Assembly (NCBI GenBank): GCA_963691815.1
Contig: OY829657.1
Coordinates: forward strand, 11,729,051-11,793,050
Length of the DNA stretch: 64,000 bases
Reading direction: 5' to 3'
Source of the DNA: Echiichthys vipera
Lineage: Eukaryota > Chordata > Actinopteri > Perciformes > Trachinidae
Position numbers and translations under genes: made by a program. The notes under the pieces are model-generated. The model was not told the origin of the DNA. It made no database searches and saw nothing but the letters and a program-made list of their open reading frames with translations. This document shows, piece by piece, positions 13,591-42,600 of this stretch (the first letter of the stretch is position 1; every line of letters begins with the position of its first letter).

Positions 13591-13850
13591 GGTAAGTTTA
13601 TACTCATCGTATCCCATTATCCTCCGAAATATTCTGGGGGCAACGAAGGCAGAGCTCGGACACATCCAGAAACTACAGTGTACATAACTGCAAACATTTC
13701 AACGGTGAAAGATAATGAAGTTAACGTAAAGGTAACATCCTAATACTAGCTTATAAGCAGCTGAGCGGCGAAGTTGAGCTTCCCCGTCGCCATGCTGGTT
13801 GCTATGATTGCCTGCGTCATCACGCTCATGCGTAAGGAAAGTCCACGCCT
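13591..13850 (-). promoter_or_regulatory. spata7: spata7 promoter and 5' leader (approximate)
   Basis: This is the region just upstream of the spata7 ATG (13588-13590), with mixed CpG-containing sequence around 13760-13850 (GAGCGGCG, CCCCGTCGCC). No TATA box is seen at a fitting distance. The extent is inferred from position. Confidence 0.35.
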
Positions 13851-15080
13851 CAAATCCACCCACTCAGACACACACACAACAGAACTAACAACATGGCAAG
13901 ATTTCAATAAAATCCCCATACTTTATGATTGTTAAAATCATTTTTAATGCAATAAATATTTTTGCTTTGCTTTGATCCCACTGACAACAACACATAATGC
14001 TAGCAGAAAGAAAAGTAGACACAATTAGGCCCATACTACATTCACCATTAGAGGTTGAATATGGAGAATGAGCAGAACACTGCCATCTAGTGTCTCAAGA
14101 TCGTAGTCGCAACAACAGAAAATAATTCCAGCAGTCAGGTTGCCAGATTGGTCAGACCCGGCCCAGTAGCCTACAGGAGACCGGAGTCTGTTCCAGTCTG
14201 TTTGAATGTTTGAACCCATCCCCTCCTGCAAATCGCACCACAAAAGTATTGCAGAGGAGTTTGACTCCAGTTACCGTTACAGCTAAGTAAACATGAAAGT
14301 TAGCTTTAATGCCGTTGATCTCCTTTATCTCAGTCCATCGAGTGAGTGCTTGGCCAATATTGACTCTGTTTTTGTCCGTCAGTCACTCAGCTGCTGGGAC
14401 AAATAAGCAGCGGCAGGATTGGCAAACACCACTTCACTTAGTGCCAGCCTACAGTAGCTGCCCCCAAACAACGGACAACCCTGGCAACCCTGCAATGCCG
14501 GACACTATTGGCTGGTACAGTGTAAACAGAACGTGACAGAAAGTCATTGTCAAACCCATAAAAAAATGTTTAAAATATTTATTCAGACTAAATATATTTT
14601 TTTATGGAAAAGCAATACTTTCATTCTGTACTGCTCAAAACGCCCCGTGGGTGTATTCGTTTTTTATAAATAAAGCTTTTATGAAGATTCTACATATTCA
14701 ACCTTTAATATTCATATTTTTCCGTGTGGAAGTGAGATTTTTGGAGCCACCATTTGAACTTTAGACAAACAGGGTGCGGCAAGTAAAGCCAGTGTGAAGC
14801 CTATAAACTGCAGCCAGGCTATATTGTTCTCGCTGGTCATTATAGTCTGGCTTACTAGATGTGTATTGCTGGGATAAAGCCTGTTGTCCGACGTGTCTCA
14901 GCAAAGAGCCCATGTTTCACTAACCTTTCACTTATATCAGTTTTCTACTTACAGTTGAACAAGTGTTTTTCTGTAGAGACGCTTTAGTTTTTTTCTATCT
15001 AGCTGACATTATTTTGGTTAGGTTACCACAAATACACTCTTTTGTTAATGTATTTTTCCCAGTCCAGGGCAAGATGCTTG

Positions 15081-15265
15081 GTTATTCAATTCAACTTTAT
15101 TCAATCCAAATTTATTTAAAGTGCCAAATCATAACAAAAGTTATCTCAGGACACTTTACAGACTAGGTACTTTGATAATAATAATAATAATACCTGGATC
15201 ATAGTGCAGGTGTTCTGTCCTTCTACAGTGTCTCTGAAACCAGGACTCTCCTCCACAGAGTCCAT
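15081..15265 (-). repeat. Dispersed fish repeat, retroelement 3'-tail type, copy 3 (longer)
   Basis: The reverse complement of 15081-15160 matches the cores at 1971 and 12808 (tail, AAATAAA, then the ATCATAACAAAAGTTATCTC box). This copy extends about 100 bases further into the element, up to a segment with CACAGAGTCCATAGAAAAG. It may be useful for naming the family. Confidence 0.7.
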
Positions 15266-15664
15266 AGAAAAGACACACTTTCTCACTAGAGAGGAGAAAG
15301 GGCCTCATTTTTGCTAACTGCACATTCATATAGTAGGCCTATCTGATCTAATGGCAGGATTAGAAAATAATAATTTCTTATTAGAAGCGGTTGAATAAAG
15401 TGTTTTGGGTCTGTTTTTATTTCACTGTAATGTGAGAAAACTGACCCTGGATGAGCACCCAATTTCACCTGCTTGTTATCATAACTGTACCACTGAGTGT
15501 TGTGGCAGCGCACAACAACAAAACTCACATTTGTTCACACATCTTATTTATTATGTACTTGTCATTCTAATCTAGTCTTTGGCATTATAATGCAGATGAC
15601 ATTATGTAAATAAATGTATAAATGTACTACACTTCTCTTCAAAGCTGCAAAGGAGGAAAGTTTT

Positions 15665-15666
<2 letters not shown>

Positions 15667-15729
<63 letters not shown>

Positions 15730-15759
15730 AGAGAGAGAGTGTGTGTGCGTGTGTGTGCA
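15667..15759. repeat. (GA)n microsatellite grading into (GT)n
   Basis: More than 50 bases of pure GA followed by GAGGGA and GTGTGTGCGT units. The long Arg-Glu reading frame across it is an artefact of the repeat. Confidence 0.97.
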
Positions 15760-18025
15760 GATGCTACAAAGAGAAAGCAGAAAGATGGTTCAACAAAGTG
15801 TGCCAAATGGAAGAAATCAACCTCCTGTAATCAAAACAATGACCCTCAGCTACGTCCCCTCAGCCTCCAGGAGCTTGCCCCTAAAAACTATTCTCAAACT
15901 CAGTTTTTGATTCCATGATTGAACGATAAAACACATCAGTGAATAAAATACACTAAAAAGCATTACAGGGCACAAAAATGATTGTAGGTTAAAGGAAAAG
16001 TACAAAGCTGTTAGTTTTACACGTGTTTAATGTATTTTGTTCTATTCTTGGCTGGTCTACAGGTAGATGTACACAGATCAAATTACTATTTTTGCAGTGT
16101 GCAATATAAAAAGTCCTGTATGAGAGTATGATATGATAATATGTAAATAACATTTGTAGTTTGTCAGGTTAGGTTTAGTTGCCTAAAATAACTGACCAAG
16201 TGGGAAAACACAGAATGCAACAAATATATATACTGATTCAACTGAATGCATGTCAGTTATCGGAACATAATGACAGCAGCGCATTGTTAATTCTGCTCCT
16301 AGTATGGTTTAACCACAAATACATTTGTGCTTCATTTAGTTTATTTCCAGTGTTCAACAGTTTGATTTTGTTACCTCCTTAAAAGGGTACAAATTAACGT
16401 ATGAAGTAAATGGTCTATCAATACCACATGCTGTATTCTTAAATTAATTAGACAACAACTACACATTCCTACTGTTTTCTCATGCTGTTAAAAATGTGTA
16501 AACCCCAGTGGGCTACACAGGACTAACACAGGACTATTTTTTCAATTGTGATGAGCTGAGAAAGTCTTTATTTCTCTTTGCATCTTCCAGCAGCATGCAG
16601 CTGAATCAGGTCCCTGTCAGCTCAAGGACGGAGCCTTTAACAGTGCAAACAGACTAATCTTCCAACACTGTCCAAATGCCACATCCCATCAACCACAATC
16701 ACATCAGGAACACAAGGACACAGATATCGCTTAAAGTTACAAATATAAAAAAATACAAAATACAAAGAATACAAGTATTGCATCCATCAGTAAAGGGTAA
16801 AGGCTATAAGAAAACATGTTTTAAATGGGTTTCTAGTGTCAGTCTGTATCTCAGGATGTTATAAACCTGACTTTTTCTTGAATCTGGTACATGAGACAGA
16901 CGCTTGTATTTTTTTTGTTCCTGTTGTGACTGTGGTGCATGGGGTGTGGCATTTGGACACTGACAATGACAGCTTCCACTCATGGATTCATTATCCCGTA
17001 GATAAGAAATACTGTTCAACCAATTATCTAAGGTTGCTCACCTGCAGGTTTAGAGTGTGTTTGCTTTGTCTTTGTTCAGTTTGAAGACACACTACACACT
17101 ACTATACGTGTCGAAACGTTATAGTCTGTTTGCATTATTATTTTAGGCTGGAAATGAATCAGAGTGCTCTTTTCTTTTCCATGAGAAAAACTTCATTCAA
17201 CACAAAATTACAATTTGAACCTTTAAGGCCCCCTTTCTTTATCGTTCCAAAATAAACCAGATTCAAAGAACATATTCAGCCTGTCAACATGAAAGGAACA
17301 GGTGGGACTAATACAAGCAATTATGGCTCACCTGCAGCCATAATTGCAATGGAACGCAGTAATGAATGATATTACACGTGTTTGAAAGTGACATGTGAAA
17401 AAGGTCTTTTCAAGTCTAGTTTCACTTCACATTTTCCCACTGTGCATATCCTCCCCTGCCATGGTTCTACATGCTGAGTGTCTTCTTTCATTCACTTCTT
17501 TGATTTTTGAAGCTTAAATTAAGGTTTGATTGAATTAATTAATTCATATAGCATATGTTACATCAGTCCTGATTCCTTTTCAAAAAATGCCTGATTGTTT
17601 TGGATTTTTTTCAAGGTCTGTCTGTATCTACATGTTAAATCCATATTCAAAGCTCCCTTTCTTTGTTTTATATTTTCTTTTCCATTTTTCTTAACCATGA
17701 TTTGATTAATTTAAATCAATTTGAAGTCACTTTAGTTTTTAAAAATATTGTGGTGTGTTTCCCCTTTTGAATATGTTGTAGCAATGGTAATGAGTAACTG
17801 TTTTCACTGTAAAATAGGGATTATTATTGTATTTACAAGTTAGGATTGTATTACATTTGCAGTAACATACCTTTAAAAAAGATATAGGCAGTTCTCAAGC
17901 ATGCTTCAGATCTTTGCAAGCCTATACTTTCACGCAGTTAATGAATTGGAATATATTAAAATAAAGTAAAAACTCCATAAATGGGTGGACAAAACGTACA
18001 AAAACAACAGTACGGTCCTTTAAAT

Positions 18026-18190
18026 ATACACTGAACAAAAATATAAGCATAACAAATGGCCTTTTACGTGACACCTGTCAGCTGGATGGGTTATCTCCAG
18101 AAGTGCACACAGACACAGATTTCAACACGTTTGTGAACAAAATTTGAAAGAAATAGGCCTTTTGTTTTCATAGAACAACTCCTAGATGTT
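18026..18190. mobile_element. Short DNA-transposon-like relic
   Basis: Begins TACACTGAACAAAAATATAA, an end sequence common in fish DNA transposons. It continues with a block (AACAAAATTTGAAAGAAATA then GGCCTTTTGT) that I recall from the same family in reversed orientation, suggesting an internally deleted or rearranged copy. No transposase is present. The superfamily is not assigned. Confidence 0.5.
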
Positions 18191-18589
18191 TTATTATAAT
18201 TGGTGCAAAAACCAAAGTGTCTAGTATGTCTTTAACTTGAAAACCATCATGGCACCCTAAAACAGGCAACCCCATCAAGGGTCTCAGACAGGTTTACACA
18301 GCTTAGGGGTCTGACGAGATGGAGGAGGTTCCCCGGCTTTAGTTCATTAATAATGCACTGTTTCCCATTCATGTGAATGATGTAATGGTTTAAGTCTGCC
18401 GCTGATTTGGCGTACATCTATGACTTGCCGCCCTGCGCCATGTGCTCCGTCCCCGGTTGCCAAACGACGAGAGGATAATCCTGTTTGGGGGGGATAAAGA
18501 AAACAGTCAATAGGCCTTTTCAAAAACGGATTATGAAAAATTAACGAAAATGTAGCTGATGCAAATCTAGGGGGAAATTTCCAGCTAGT

Positions 18590-19080
18590 TACAGTAGGCT
18601 AAAGAGCAGGTGGAGCGGAGCGCTTTGGGAATAAAAGGGAGGAGAGCATCCTTCCCCGTTGTTCTCGATGCCGGCGTGACGCGTGGGTAAAGTTGCTTTT
18701 TCTGGACACACTCTGGATGTGTTTGTGGACCGGACCACTGATGTGTGCGCGTGTGCGTGTTTGAGTGTGAGGCGTGATGTGGTTTGGTCCCCGGAGCGGT
18801 GCGGCAGCTCGGTGAAAGGTCTCAAGCATCGTTCTTGTCAGACGAGCACCGCGCGTCGTCCAAGCGAGGTAGAGAAAAAAAAGGAGGGGGGCAGCAGATG
18901 CAGACAATGCGGTTTTGCGCTACGTTTATTCCTCCGTACAATTTACACGCGCATCCAGGGAAAACAAGATGCTGAGAAGATGTAGGAGGATCCCTCGTGT
19001 TTTGAGTATTTTTCTTTATTTTGATAGACGGATTGTCCAACATTTCCATAGCCATTCTGGTTGAGAACAAACAATAAGAG
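18590..19080 (+). promoter_or_regulatory. kcnk10: kcnk10 promoter and 5' leader (approximate)
   Basis: This is a locally CpG-rich stretch (GTGACGCG, CCGGAGCGGTGCGGC, GCGCGTCGTC) directly upstream of the kcnk10 ATG at 19081. Several upstream ATGs are present, including 18683 and 18784. If transcription starts early these would form upstream open frames. The transcription start is not determined. Confidence 0.45.
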
Positions 19081-35041
<15,961 letters not shown>

Positions 35042-35800
35042 GCATTGAATGTGACAGTGGGCTTAACATTGACAGAGACGGAGAACACGAATGCATGGTC
35101 CTTTGAAATGTCAATAAATGTGCCTTTATGTTTCCTATGCTTATATTGGAGCTGCTCCAAGGAAATTCAGTCATCATGCCATAGCCATGGGAAGAAAATG
35201 TGTTGCCAAAAAACTGAAGAGACAGAAGAGGCTGTAGTTAAAATACCTCATGTTGGAATGGGCTAGTTAATAACTTTGGTTTCTACAGGAGCAATCTTTT
35301 TCAGCTTTTTTGTCTTTCAGCCTTGTCGACCTTGTGAGACACTTTGGCAACAGTTTTCTGTTATTGTTGAATCTCATTTTTTAACAATGTGGGCAGGACG
35401 TCGAAACAGCTAGCTTCAGGTCATCCATCTTCAGAAACATTATCGATCTCTGCTTTGTATTTTTCTCATACTGTGGTCGCTATTTTTAGCTCAGCTTCCA
35501 AAGGACTACAACGCTAAATGAATGGAGGGTGGGAGGTTGTGCTTCTGCTGGATCAATAGACAACATAAGCATTTACCGAGCCGACATGTACAATTATTCC
35601 TACATGGTATGTGACATTGAAAAGCCCTAGAGTATAAACTACTACGTACCAAGAGCGCTTATAAACAAACTACCCATGTTGATTGTGCATGGCTATTAAA
35701 ACACAACCATAGCAGTTAATTGACTAACTTGAAAGCTAGAAATGACAGCTGTAATAATGTTTCTTATTGTTTTAATAAAATGAAATGTAGGCTACTGCTT
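35042..35800 (+). other. kcnk10: kcnk10 3' untranslated region (approximate)
   Basis: Follows the TAG at 35039-35041. Two AATAAA hexamers are visible, at 35113 (very close to the stop) and 35774. The second is the more plausible end; a longer UTR to about 36560 cannot be excluded. Confidence 0.45.
35774..35779 (+). terminator. kcnk10: Candidate poly(A) signal of kcnk10 (AATAAA)
   Basis: AATAAA about 735 bases after the stop codon, embedded in TTTTAATAAAATG. Assigned by position. Confidence 0.45.
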
Positions 35801-36353
35801 TCTTGTGATAAAAAAAACAACATGTAATCCAGTTATGACTGCCACCATCGTGGATCAACTCTGAGCTGGAATTCACTTGACGGACACATTTAATCACCTT
35901 TGGCCGTGAGATTGTCAGCCATGTTGAAAACACTTTTTTTGTAGATCATTTTCACTTTTATCACAAATGTCTTCAGACTACTTAAATAACTTTTTTAATG
36001 AATGAATGTGATGCTGTTGATTTTGTACTCATCAAGCATGTTTGCATCTGTGTTTACTCCTTTTTATATCAACCAAGCACTTGAGTTGAATTTTCCATTG
36101 AACTGTAAAATATGAACTTAATATGTCATGTTTCTTTTTTTTGTAGTTATTTTCTAAAACAAGGTCAAACATCTTCACACTGATATGTGTTTTCCTGTAT
36201 TTCCTAGGTTTACTCATTGAAATATTTCACTCATGAATAATTTAATTTGCATTTCACAAATTGGCACTGACACTGCTACCTGACGCCTTCTTTAAATTTT
36301 ACAGAATTGTTAAATGTAACACTAGCGTGCATTGCATGCATTTCTGAGGGCAA

Positions 36354-36354
<1 letters not shown>

Positions 36355-36394
<40 letters not shown>

Positions 36395-36424
36395 CACACA
36401 CACAAACACACACACACACACACA
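36355..36424. repeat. (CA)n microsatellite with interruptions
   Basis: About 70 bases of CA repeats broken by ATGCACAC and CAAACAC units. Confidence 0.96.
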
Positions 36425-36620
36425 CGTACGTTGTAACCTGTTTGTCTGATATCATTAACCTTTTCATGACCATGACCTGTGACAAGTCTGTTGTGTACAC
36501 TTTATTTTATGAGCATATCACATTAAATGTAGTGAGTGCCTTTTTCCAGATAATAAACATGACAAAAGAAGTTTCAAACGTGGTACTTGTTCTACTATCA
36601 ACAGCATTAGCATCTTAATT

Positions 36621-36653
36621 CAATATACCCTGTTTGTATTGCAGGGTATATTG
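36621..36653. repeat. Perfect 12-bp inverted repeat with 9-base loop
   Basis: CAATATACCCTG and CAGGGTATATTG flank TTTGTATTG. Allowing one extra base extends the arms to about 15. It lies about 1.6 kb past the kcnk10 stop. Confidence 0.85.
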
Positions 36654-36659
36654 GAATGG

Positions 36660-39600
36660 TATTGCTTCTTCAATGGCATTGATAGAAAAAAAGCACAGGT
36701 GTTACTTATAACATTATTGATGGCTTTGCTCCCCCTCAACACCCCCGGATCCTCTTAAATCAGTAAGTAAGTCAGATTCCCTCAGTCCCACATTGCCAGG
36801 CCTATCTCCGCAGCGCTGTGTCAGTGGAGTATGGTCTGGCTGCACGAGTTATCATTCTGTGATAAGGGGAAAAAAATGTTCTGGGTTGGTTTTATTTCTT
36901 TAAACCAACCATCTTGGGTGACATTAAGCCCCGGATGCAGCAACTGTGCCGTGGCAAAATAGGTAGCGTAAGGGGCTTGACATCTGATGCACTTCTCACA
37001 TCAGACTTTATCCCAACACTGTTAATCCAGTAAACCAGACTAGGTCCCCCCTGGATCCCAGCCAGTCAGACGGTGAGGCAGGACCAGGGCCTTGAATCTG
37101 AAGCAGCTAAATGGGATTTGGCCATCTTTTAGTTTATTATTGACGCACTGTGAAAATGTCAAACTGTGCCTCCTGAAAAAGGCCTATTATACATGTGTAA
37201 GAAGGATGAAGGCCCATTAATAGCACAAAAATGCAGACTTATAGGTTATAATTTAAAGGTTACTTACTTACTGAACTCGTGAACTGTGTTTGTGCAGACT
37301 GGCTAGTTAGTGGACAAAGAAGACCATTAAAGCTAACATGCTGGTCTCAGAGTCTCTAAGCCACAAAATACAAAGAAAGAACCATGTATCACCATCTACA
37401 CGACTAGAACAACAACTCTAACTAGGTGGAATAAATTAGTATATGTGGACAGAATGCGGCTTGCTCCTTTAGGGCATGGGTTACAGCATGTGTTACTTTT
37501 TGTGGTATATAAATATTTGGCTTACATTTTTAGAAGACAGTTTTTCAGTTTTTATTATTATCTTCCCTTGTTAGACATGTTTATCACTTTACTAGACATT
37601 TCTAATAGACGGTGTTTATTCTATTTGGCTGTGAGGAATTATGGTCCATTTAAGAAATACATTTCACCTAAAGCATAATGTAATTCATTTCCATACTTTG
37701 CTGTAAAACATTGTAGACAAATGTGCAAATATTCTTGAGCATTTTATGTAGTTTAATTATATAATCCAAACATCTCTAGTTATTTAAAATATACAAAATA
37801 CTACTATGTACTAGTACTAGTACTAGTAATATATATGGATTGTGCATCTATTTAGTTTTTATTGTTTACCATTTTGTCCTAAAGAATTTGAAGTAATGAC
37901 TCTAAAGAGAAATCCCAACAAATGTTCTCAATTTACTGTTTATTGTATATTCAAAAACAATCAGCAACAAAGCATCGCCTCTCTGCAGACTTTTTTCAGT
38001 TATCTCAAAATTTTAGCTTGACCAATTTTTTATACAAACATAAATACATTTAATAGACATGGCATTTAATTGCCTTGATGCTGCTTTTGGGTAATTAAAA
38101 GACAGAATTTTTTATTATGTAACTGACTCCTCGCGTGCTGCAGGATGCTGGAGCGTAAGGTCTCCACCCGTGCATGTCTGTTGCTCTGAGCCACAGTCAC
38201 GTGCGTCAACGTGTGTATGGCACCGAGGAAAAAAGACGCAGCTGACAGCACCACAAAATAAATTAATCACGGAGACAGGTCAGTAAAGGGAGAGCTACAG
38301 ATTGCATGTAATAGAAAGGGTGTGTGTGGGGTGGGGGGGTGGGGGTTTACCCTTCAAGGTGGAAGTGACCTCAACCACTCGTCTCCATCATTTGTCTGTC
38401 TTTCATTATCTTTCTGTCTCTCTATCCTTATCTCTGTTCCTGCGCCACTCACAATGAATCGACCACCATTGATCTTTTTTAATTATTTAAAACATATACA
38501 ATATTGTTCTGCTATTTGTCTGTTTTTCATTAGCCTATTTACACGACCGTAGACAGTCAATCGCAGTCATTGATTCGGAAGAGGCTGATAGAGTAACTTT
38601 TACTACAGAGCATCTCTACACAACATTGATCAAGAATTGAGCAACGGGTAATATTTCAGGCTTTCCTGTGTAGCCAGTGGATATGGCCCAGAAACTGGAA
38701 ATGTGAGAATGGTTTTGGAGTTGAGAGATGGACAGATCTACGTATCTGCATATAAATACAGATAAATAATAACAAAAAGCTAATGCAAAGTTGAATCATC
38801 ATCAGAGAACATGGGTTCCATGATTGCATGGCGGCCAATGCGTTCAGTCACTTTTGCCCTCCACACGGACTGTTTACCTGCATGCAACCAAAGCATGCTC
38901 AAACGAGATCGGTCAATACTACGCGGACTACAAACGGAAACGGCTTCCACTGCCCAAATCTTGTCCCGTTTCCTGCAGATTCCATATTCCTATGCAGAAT
39001 CTGTTTATAGAGATTACAAAACAAAGTAAGAACAGAACAGAAGGAAACAATAACAGAAGATGAAGTCAAGGTGTCAAGCTCAACTCATTTAAAGGCCAAC
39101 TAGAAAAGGTGGGTCTTTAGCAGCGACTTAAAGGGTTTTGTGGTCTGAGCAATTTTTGTAAGCTGTTCCGGAGATTAGGGGCAGCCACTGCAAAAGTTTG
39201 GCCGTTTTTGTGTCTATAGCTCTGGGAACATCCAGGAGCATCTGATTAGTCGACCTCAGTGCTCTAACTGGAGAATAAAGACATTTGAAACATAAAAACA
39301 TGCAACAAAAATGTAAAATTGAAGCCTGATACTAGTGTTATGCAATCCCATTTTCTTCTTCCAGTTAGAATACATTATTAGTCATTAGTCATTCAATAGG
39401 TCAGGTCGTCCAAACATAATGATCTTGGTTGTATTTGTATTTAGACTGAGAAAGTTTAAATCCATAAAGTCGATAGTTTAGAAAAACACCGGCACTAAAT
39501 ACAGACTAAGAAATAATCAACACATCACAAGCACAGTGTCAGTGAATACTGAAAAAAAGGCTGTTGCATCGGATTGCACAGGTGTGACTAATTAACAGCA

Positions 39601-42600
39601 TCTACTGCATATGAGGCAACAGGAAGCCTGTGATTTTTAACATCTTTAAACCAAAATAACTTACTAGAAAGATTTAAAAAAGTGTACATTAATCTTGTAA
39701 GGTGGTTGGTGATGGCATGCTTTACATTAAAAGACAAACTACTATATATATTTTAGTATAAACATGAGAACAAAACAATACCAACAAGTAGAAGAATGCA
39801 GTAGAAGCATCACCACTACAACACAAGTGTGACCATAGTACTGTAGTTATACTGTACATAGCAAAATACTATGCATGTAAAGAGTAAACATAATTAAAGA
39901 ATTAAACATCTGCTGCTCTCCTTGTCTAATTTGATCCTGCCCACTGGACAGGCCTTCTTTCCTTCACTGTTTATCCGTCTTTGTCATTAGTCATGTGTAC
40001 TTTCATGTCTTCTCACTTTCTTCCCTTCACTTTGAACAAATCCAAACTGAAAAAAAGAACCAGTAGGACTATTTTCAGCACCAGCTGTCAGTTTCCAGCT
40101 GATGGAATCAGGTTAATTTGATACATAATCAGTCACATTGATTGCACCTGCATCACTGAAGTCTATAAAAGCCTGTCTGTTCCAATACCTCAGGTTTCTG
40201 TTTCCTGTTTTCCTGACCCGTACCATTTTGCAACTTTTTAACACACTACAATCTTTGAAAATTAGATCTATTTTTTACTCTTTATGTTTGTTCTAAATCA
40301 TATAAGACAGTGACAGTTTGTAACAATACTTTGAACAAAACTAAACTCCAAAGAAAGCATAATGAACCATGATTTTTCCAGTGTTTCACGTCTTCTTCCT
40401 TCACGTCACAAATCAAAACTATTTAAATAAAATTTGCATAAAATGTATGTCTCTTTGCTTTTCGGTTTTCTCAGCAAAAATCAACATATTTAAGGCTTGG
40501 TACAAAAAACATTCTTGTCTGTATGTTTAGGTCATATCTCCATGACAACACTGAGGGGGGTTTTCATGGCAAACTGACAGTTAAAGAAACATCAACTGAT
40601 GTCAACGTTACAGCACTTAGAAAGCCATTAGAGAGCTGTGCAATTTACCCTGAAGGCTGCTGCGGAATCACAAATTCATCCATCAAGAACTGTTTGAGAG
40701 TGTTTAAGATTGAGAAAAAAAGCCTTACACGGCATGATCACACATCCTAATCTTACCAAGTCTACAAATGCTCTTATACAAAAGGCAATCTCAGTGAAGG
40801 CAGCCACAGCTACACAGCTACAGCTAAGGCAGCTCACAGAAAGATCACTTATTTTACTGGAGTGATGCAAGGGTATGGAACAAATTCACTCCATGTTGCC
40901 AATAGATCAAGTAGACGGGTTTAAATAGAGAATCCTGACCGTATTCAATTCCCTTTAACACATTTTCAAAATGACCATGCATCATTCATAAGGAAGGTCT
41001 CTTCAAGGGGCTAACTCTTTTCCTATGTTTGTACATCTCTAGTAATGCATAATGTTTTCCAATAACATGCATTTATTCACCAAAACCACATATATTTTCA
41101 GAAATTGCACTTGGCTACCTCTTGTTAGTATAATCTTAAAGCATTCTTCTTATACACAGTTCTTTGCTGAACTTTGACCTGCAATGTGGCGTGACTCAAT
41201 AAGGCTGTGGGTGGGATTCAGTTTGTGCTTTCTCCAAAATTAAAACTGGAGAATGTATTGTTGCAATTTTAGGTAATCCCTCAAACACCAAAAATCACTA
41301 ACGCCTTAAAGACAGAAAGCACAATAGACGAAGAGCAGAATGGACGTTGCTTGAAAGCAGCATGATCTCACAGAAATCACATCCCCCTAACAATACCTTA
41401 AGTGGTGACCACAGAAACATTGCCAATGGAAATTCAATTAGGATCCTTTCTCGTGGTGGCCAACCTACCTCCATGTAGCATGTACTCTATGCACTTTATT
41501 GATGAGAGAAGACTCGGGCGCATTCACAGGAACCTGGTTCACGCGCACTGACGAGCACTCTTGGAGAGCGCGGAGGAACACAGTGATAGTGGGTGAGGGG
41601 CGTGAGAGTTGTAAACATTCAAAAATTGACTGAGTCAACTTAATCTGCCAGACTTGCTGGCTGCAGCTTTAACTTACGTAACTAGCAAATGTGACTTAAG
41701 TTACTTATTGGAACCTAAATCCAAAATTGAATGGGTCCTTCTCTGGCTAACTCCTGTACACCTAGTTTTTCCATAATCCAGCTGAAAAACAGAAAAACAA
41801 ACCAACAGACAAACAAACTGACTTTACATTTTTTTTTTTTTACCCACTTTGTATTTTTTTCATTCCTATTTTCAGCATCAGCTGTTAGTCACTAATTAAG
41901 GTGGTTAATTTGGTTCATAACCAGTCCAACTGATGAACATTTCTGGTTTGTCTGTCTTGCTTCAGCTGCCAATGTTACATTTTGCTACTTTTTAACACAC
42001 TACAACTTTTTTAAATTACATTTTTGTCTAAGATTGCCGTCCTTTTTAAGTGATTATAATTTCCTATACTGATCGAAAGTAAACTCAAAGAAAATGAGTC
42101 AGTGAAACAAATTGGAATTCTATTATCACTACATAAAATGCTCCAACGACTGAGTTGCTACGTCAACAATTTATTTTTGAGACAGGTTAAATTCTTGGAA
42201 TGAGTGACTCCAACTTTTTTCCAAGTTGAAGTTATGTTAACTTACTTATTTTATTAAGACGTACTGTTTTGGTTTTACAGTGTAGGACCTGTTGTGAGGA
42301 AAGTGTGAAAGCGCTGCTTAGAGCGACAGAGAGGTTGATGAAGAGGAAAGGTTGGAGGGAGTGTCAGACAGTCACCTGGAGGAATCCGTCGTGCTTGACA
42401 TCAAACACAACACGAGAGATGTGAAATCTGCCTGACAATGTGCCTGGCAGCTGAGATACTGAAGAGAGGTGCAATATGATGTCATCTTAACCAGTCAAGA
42501 GATGCTGCCAAATCAAGTTCATCATGTGACAGTTGTGTTTGAACATAAGGTAGATTAAATGGGGTTGACAACTACAACAAACCTGCGCTGGGGCGTGCTG

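Larger units (their letters stand above)
13851..18025. other. Intergenic stretch between spata7 and kcnk10, no gene seen
   Basis: The 5' ends of spata7 and kcnk10 face each other across this interval. Both strands hold only short open frames with no recognisable protein and no coherent splice structure. It contains the repeat at 15081-15265 and the (GA)n block at 15667-15759. Confidence 0.6.

Noticed and set aside
15614..15910. Open frame of 98 codons with a long Glu-Arg run
   Set aside because: It is the translation of a (GA)n microsatellite; there is no protein similarity outside the repeat.
18599..18985. Overlapping open frames of about 80-100 codons on both strands upstream of kcnk10
   Set aside because: CpG-rich promoter/leader sequence has fewer stops; no recognisable domain and no conservation between the overlapping frames.
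36276..36618. Open frames on both strands through the (CA)n tract
   Set aside because: Dinucleotide repeats stay open in several frames; no other coding sign.
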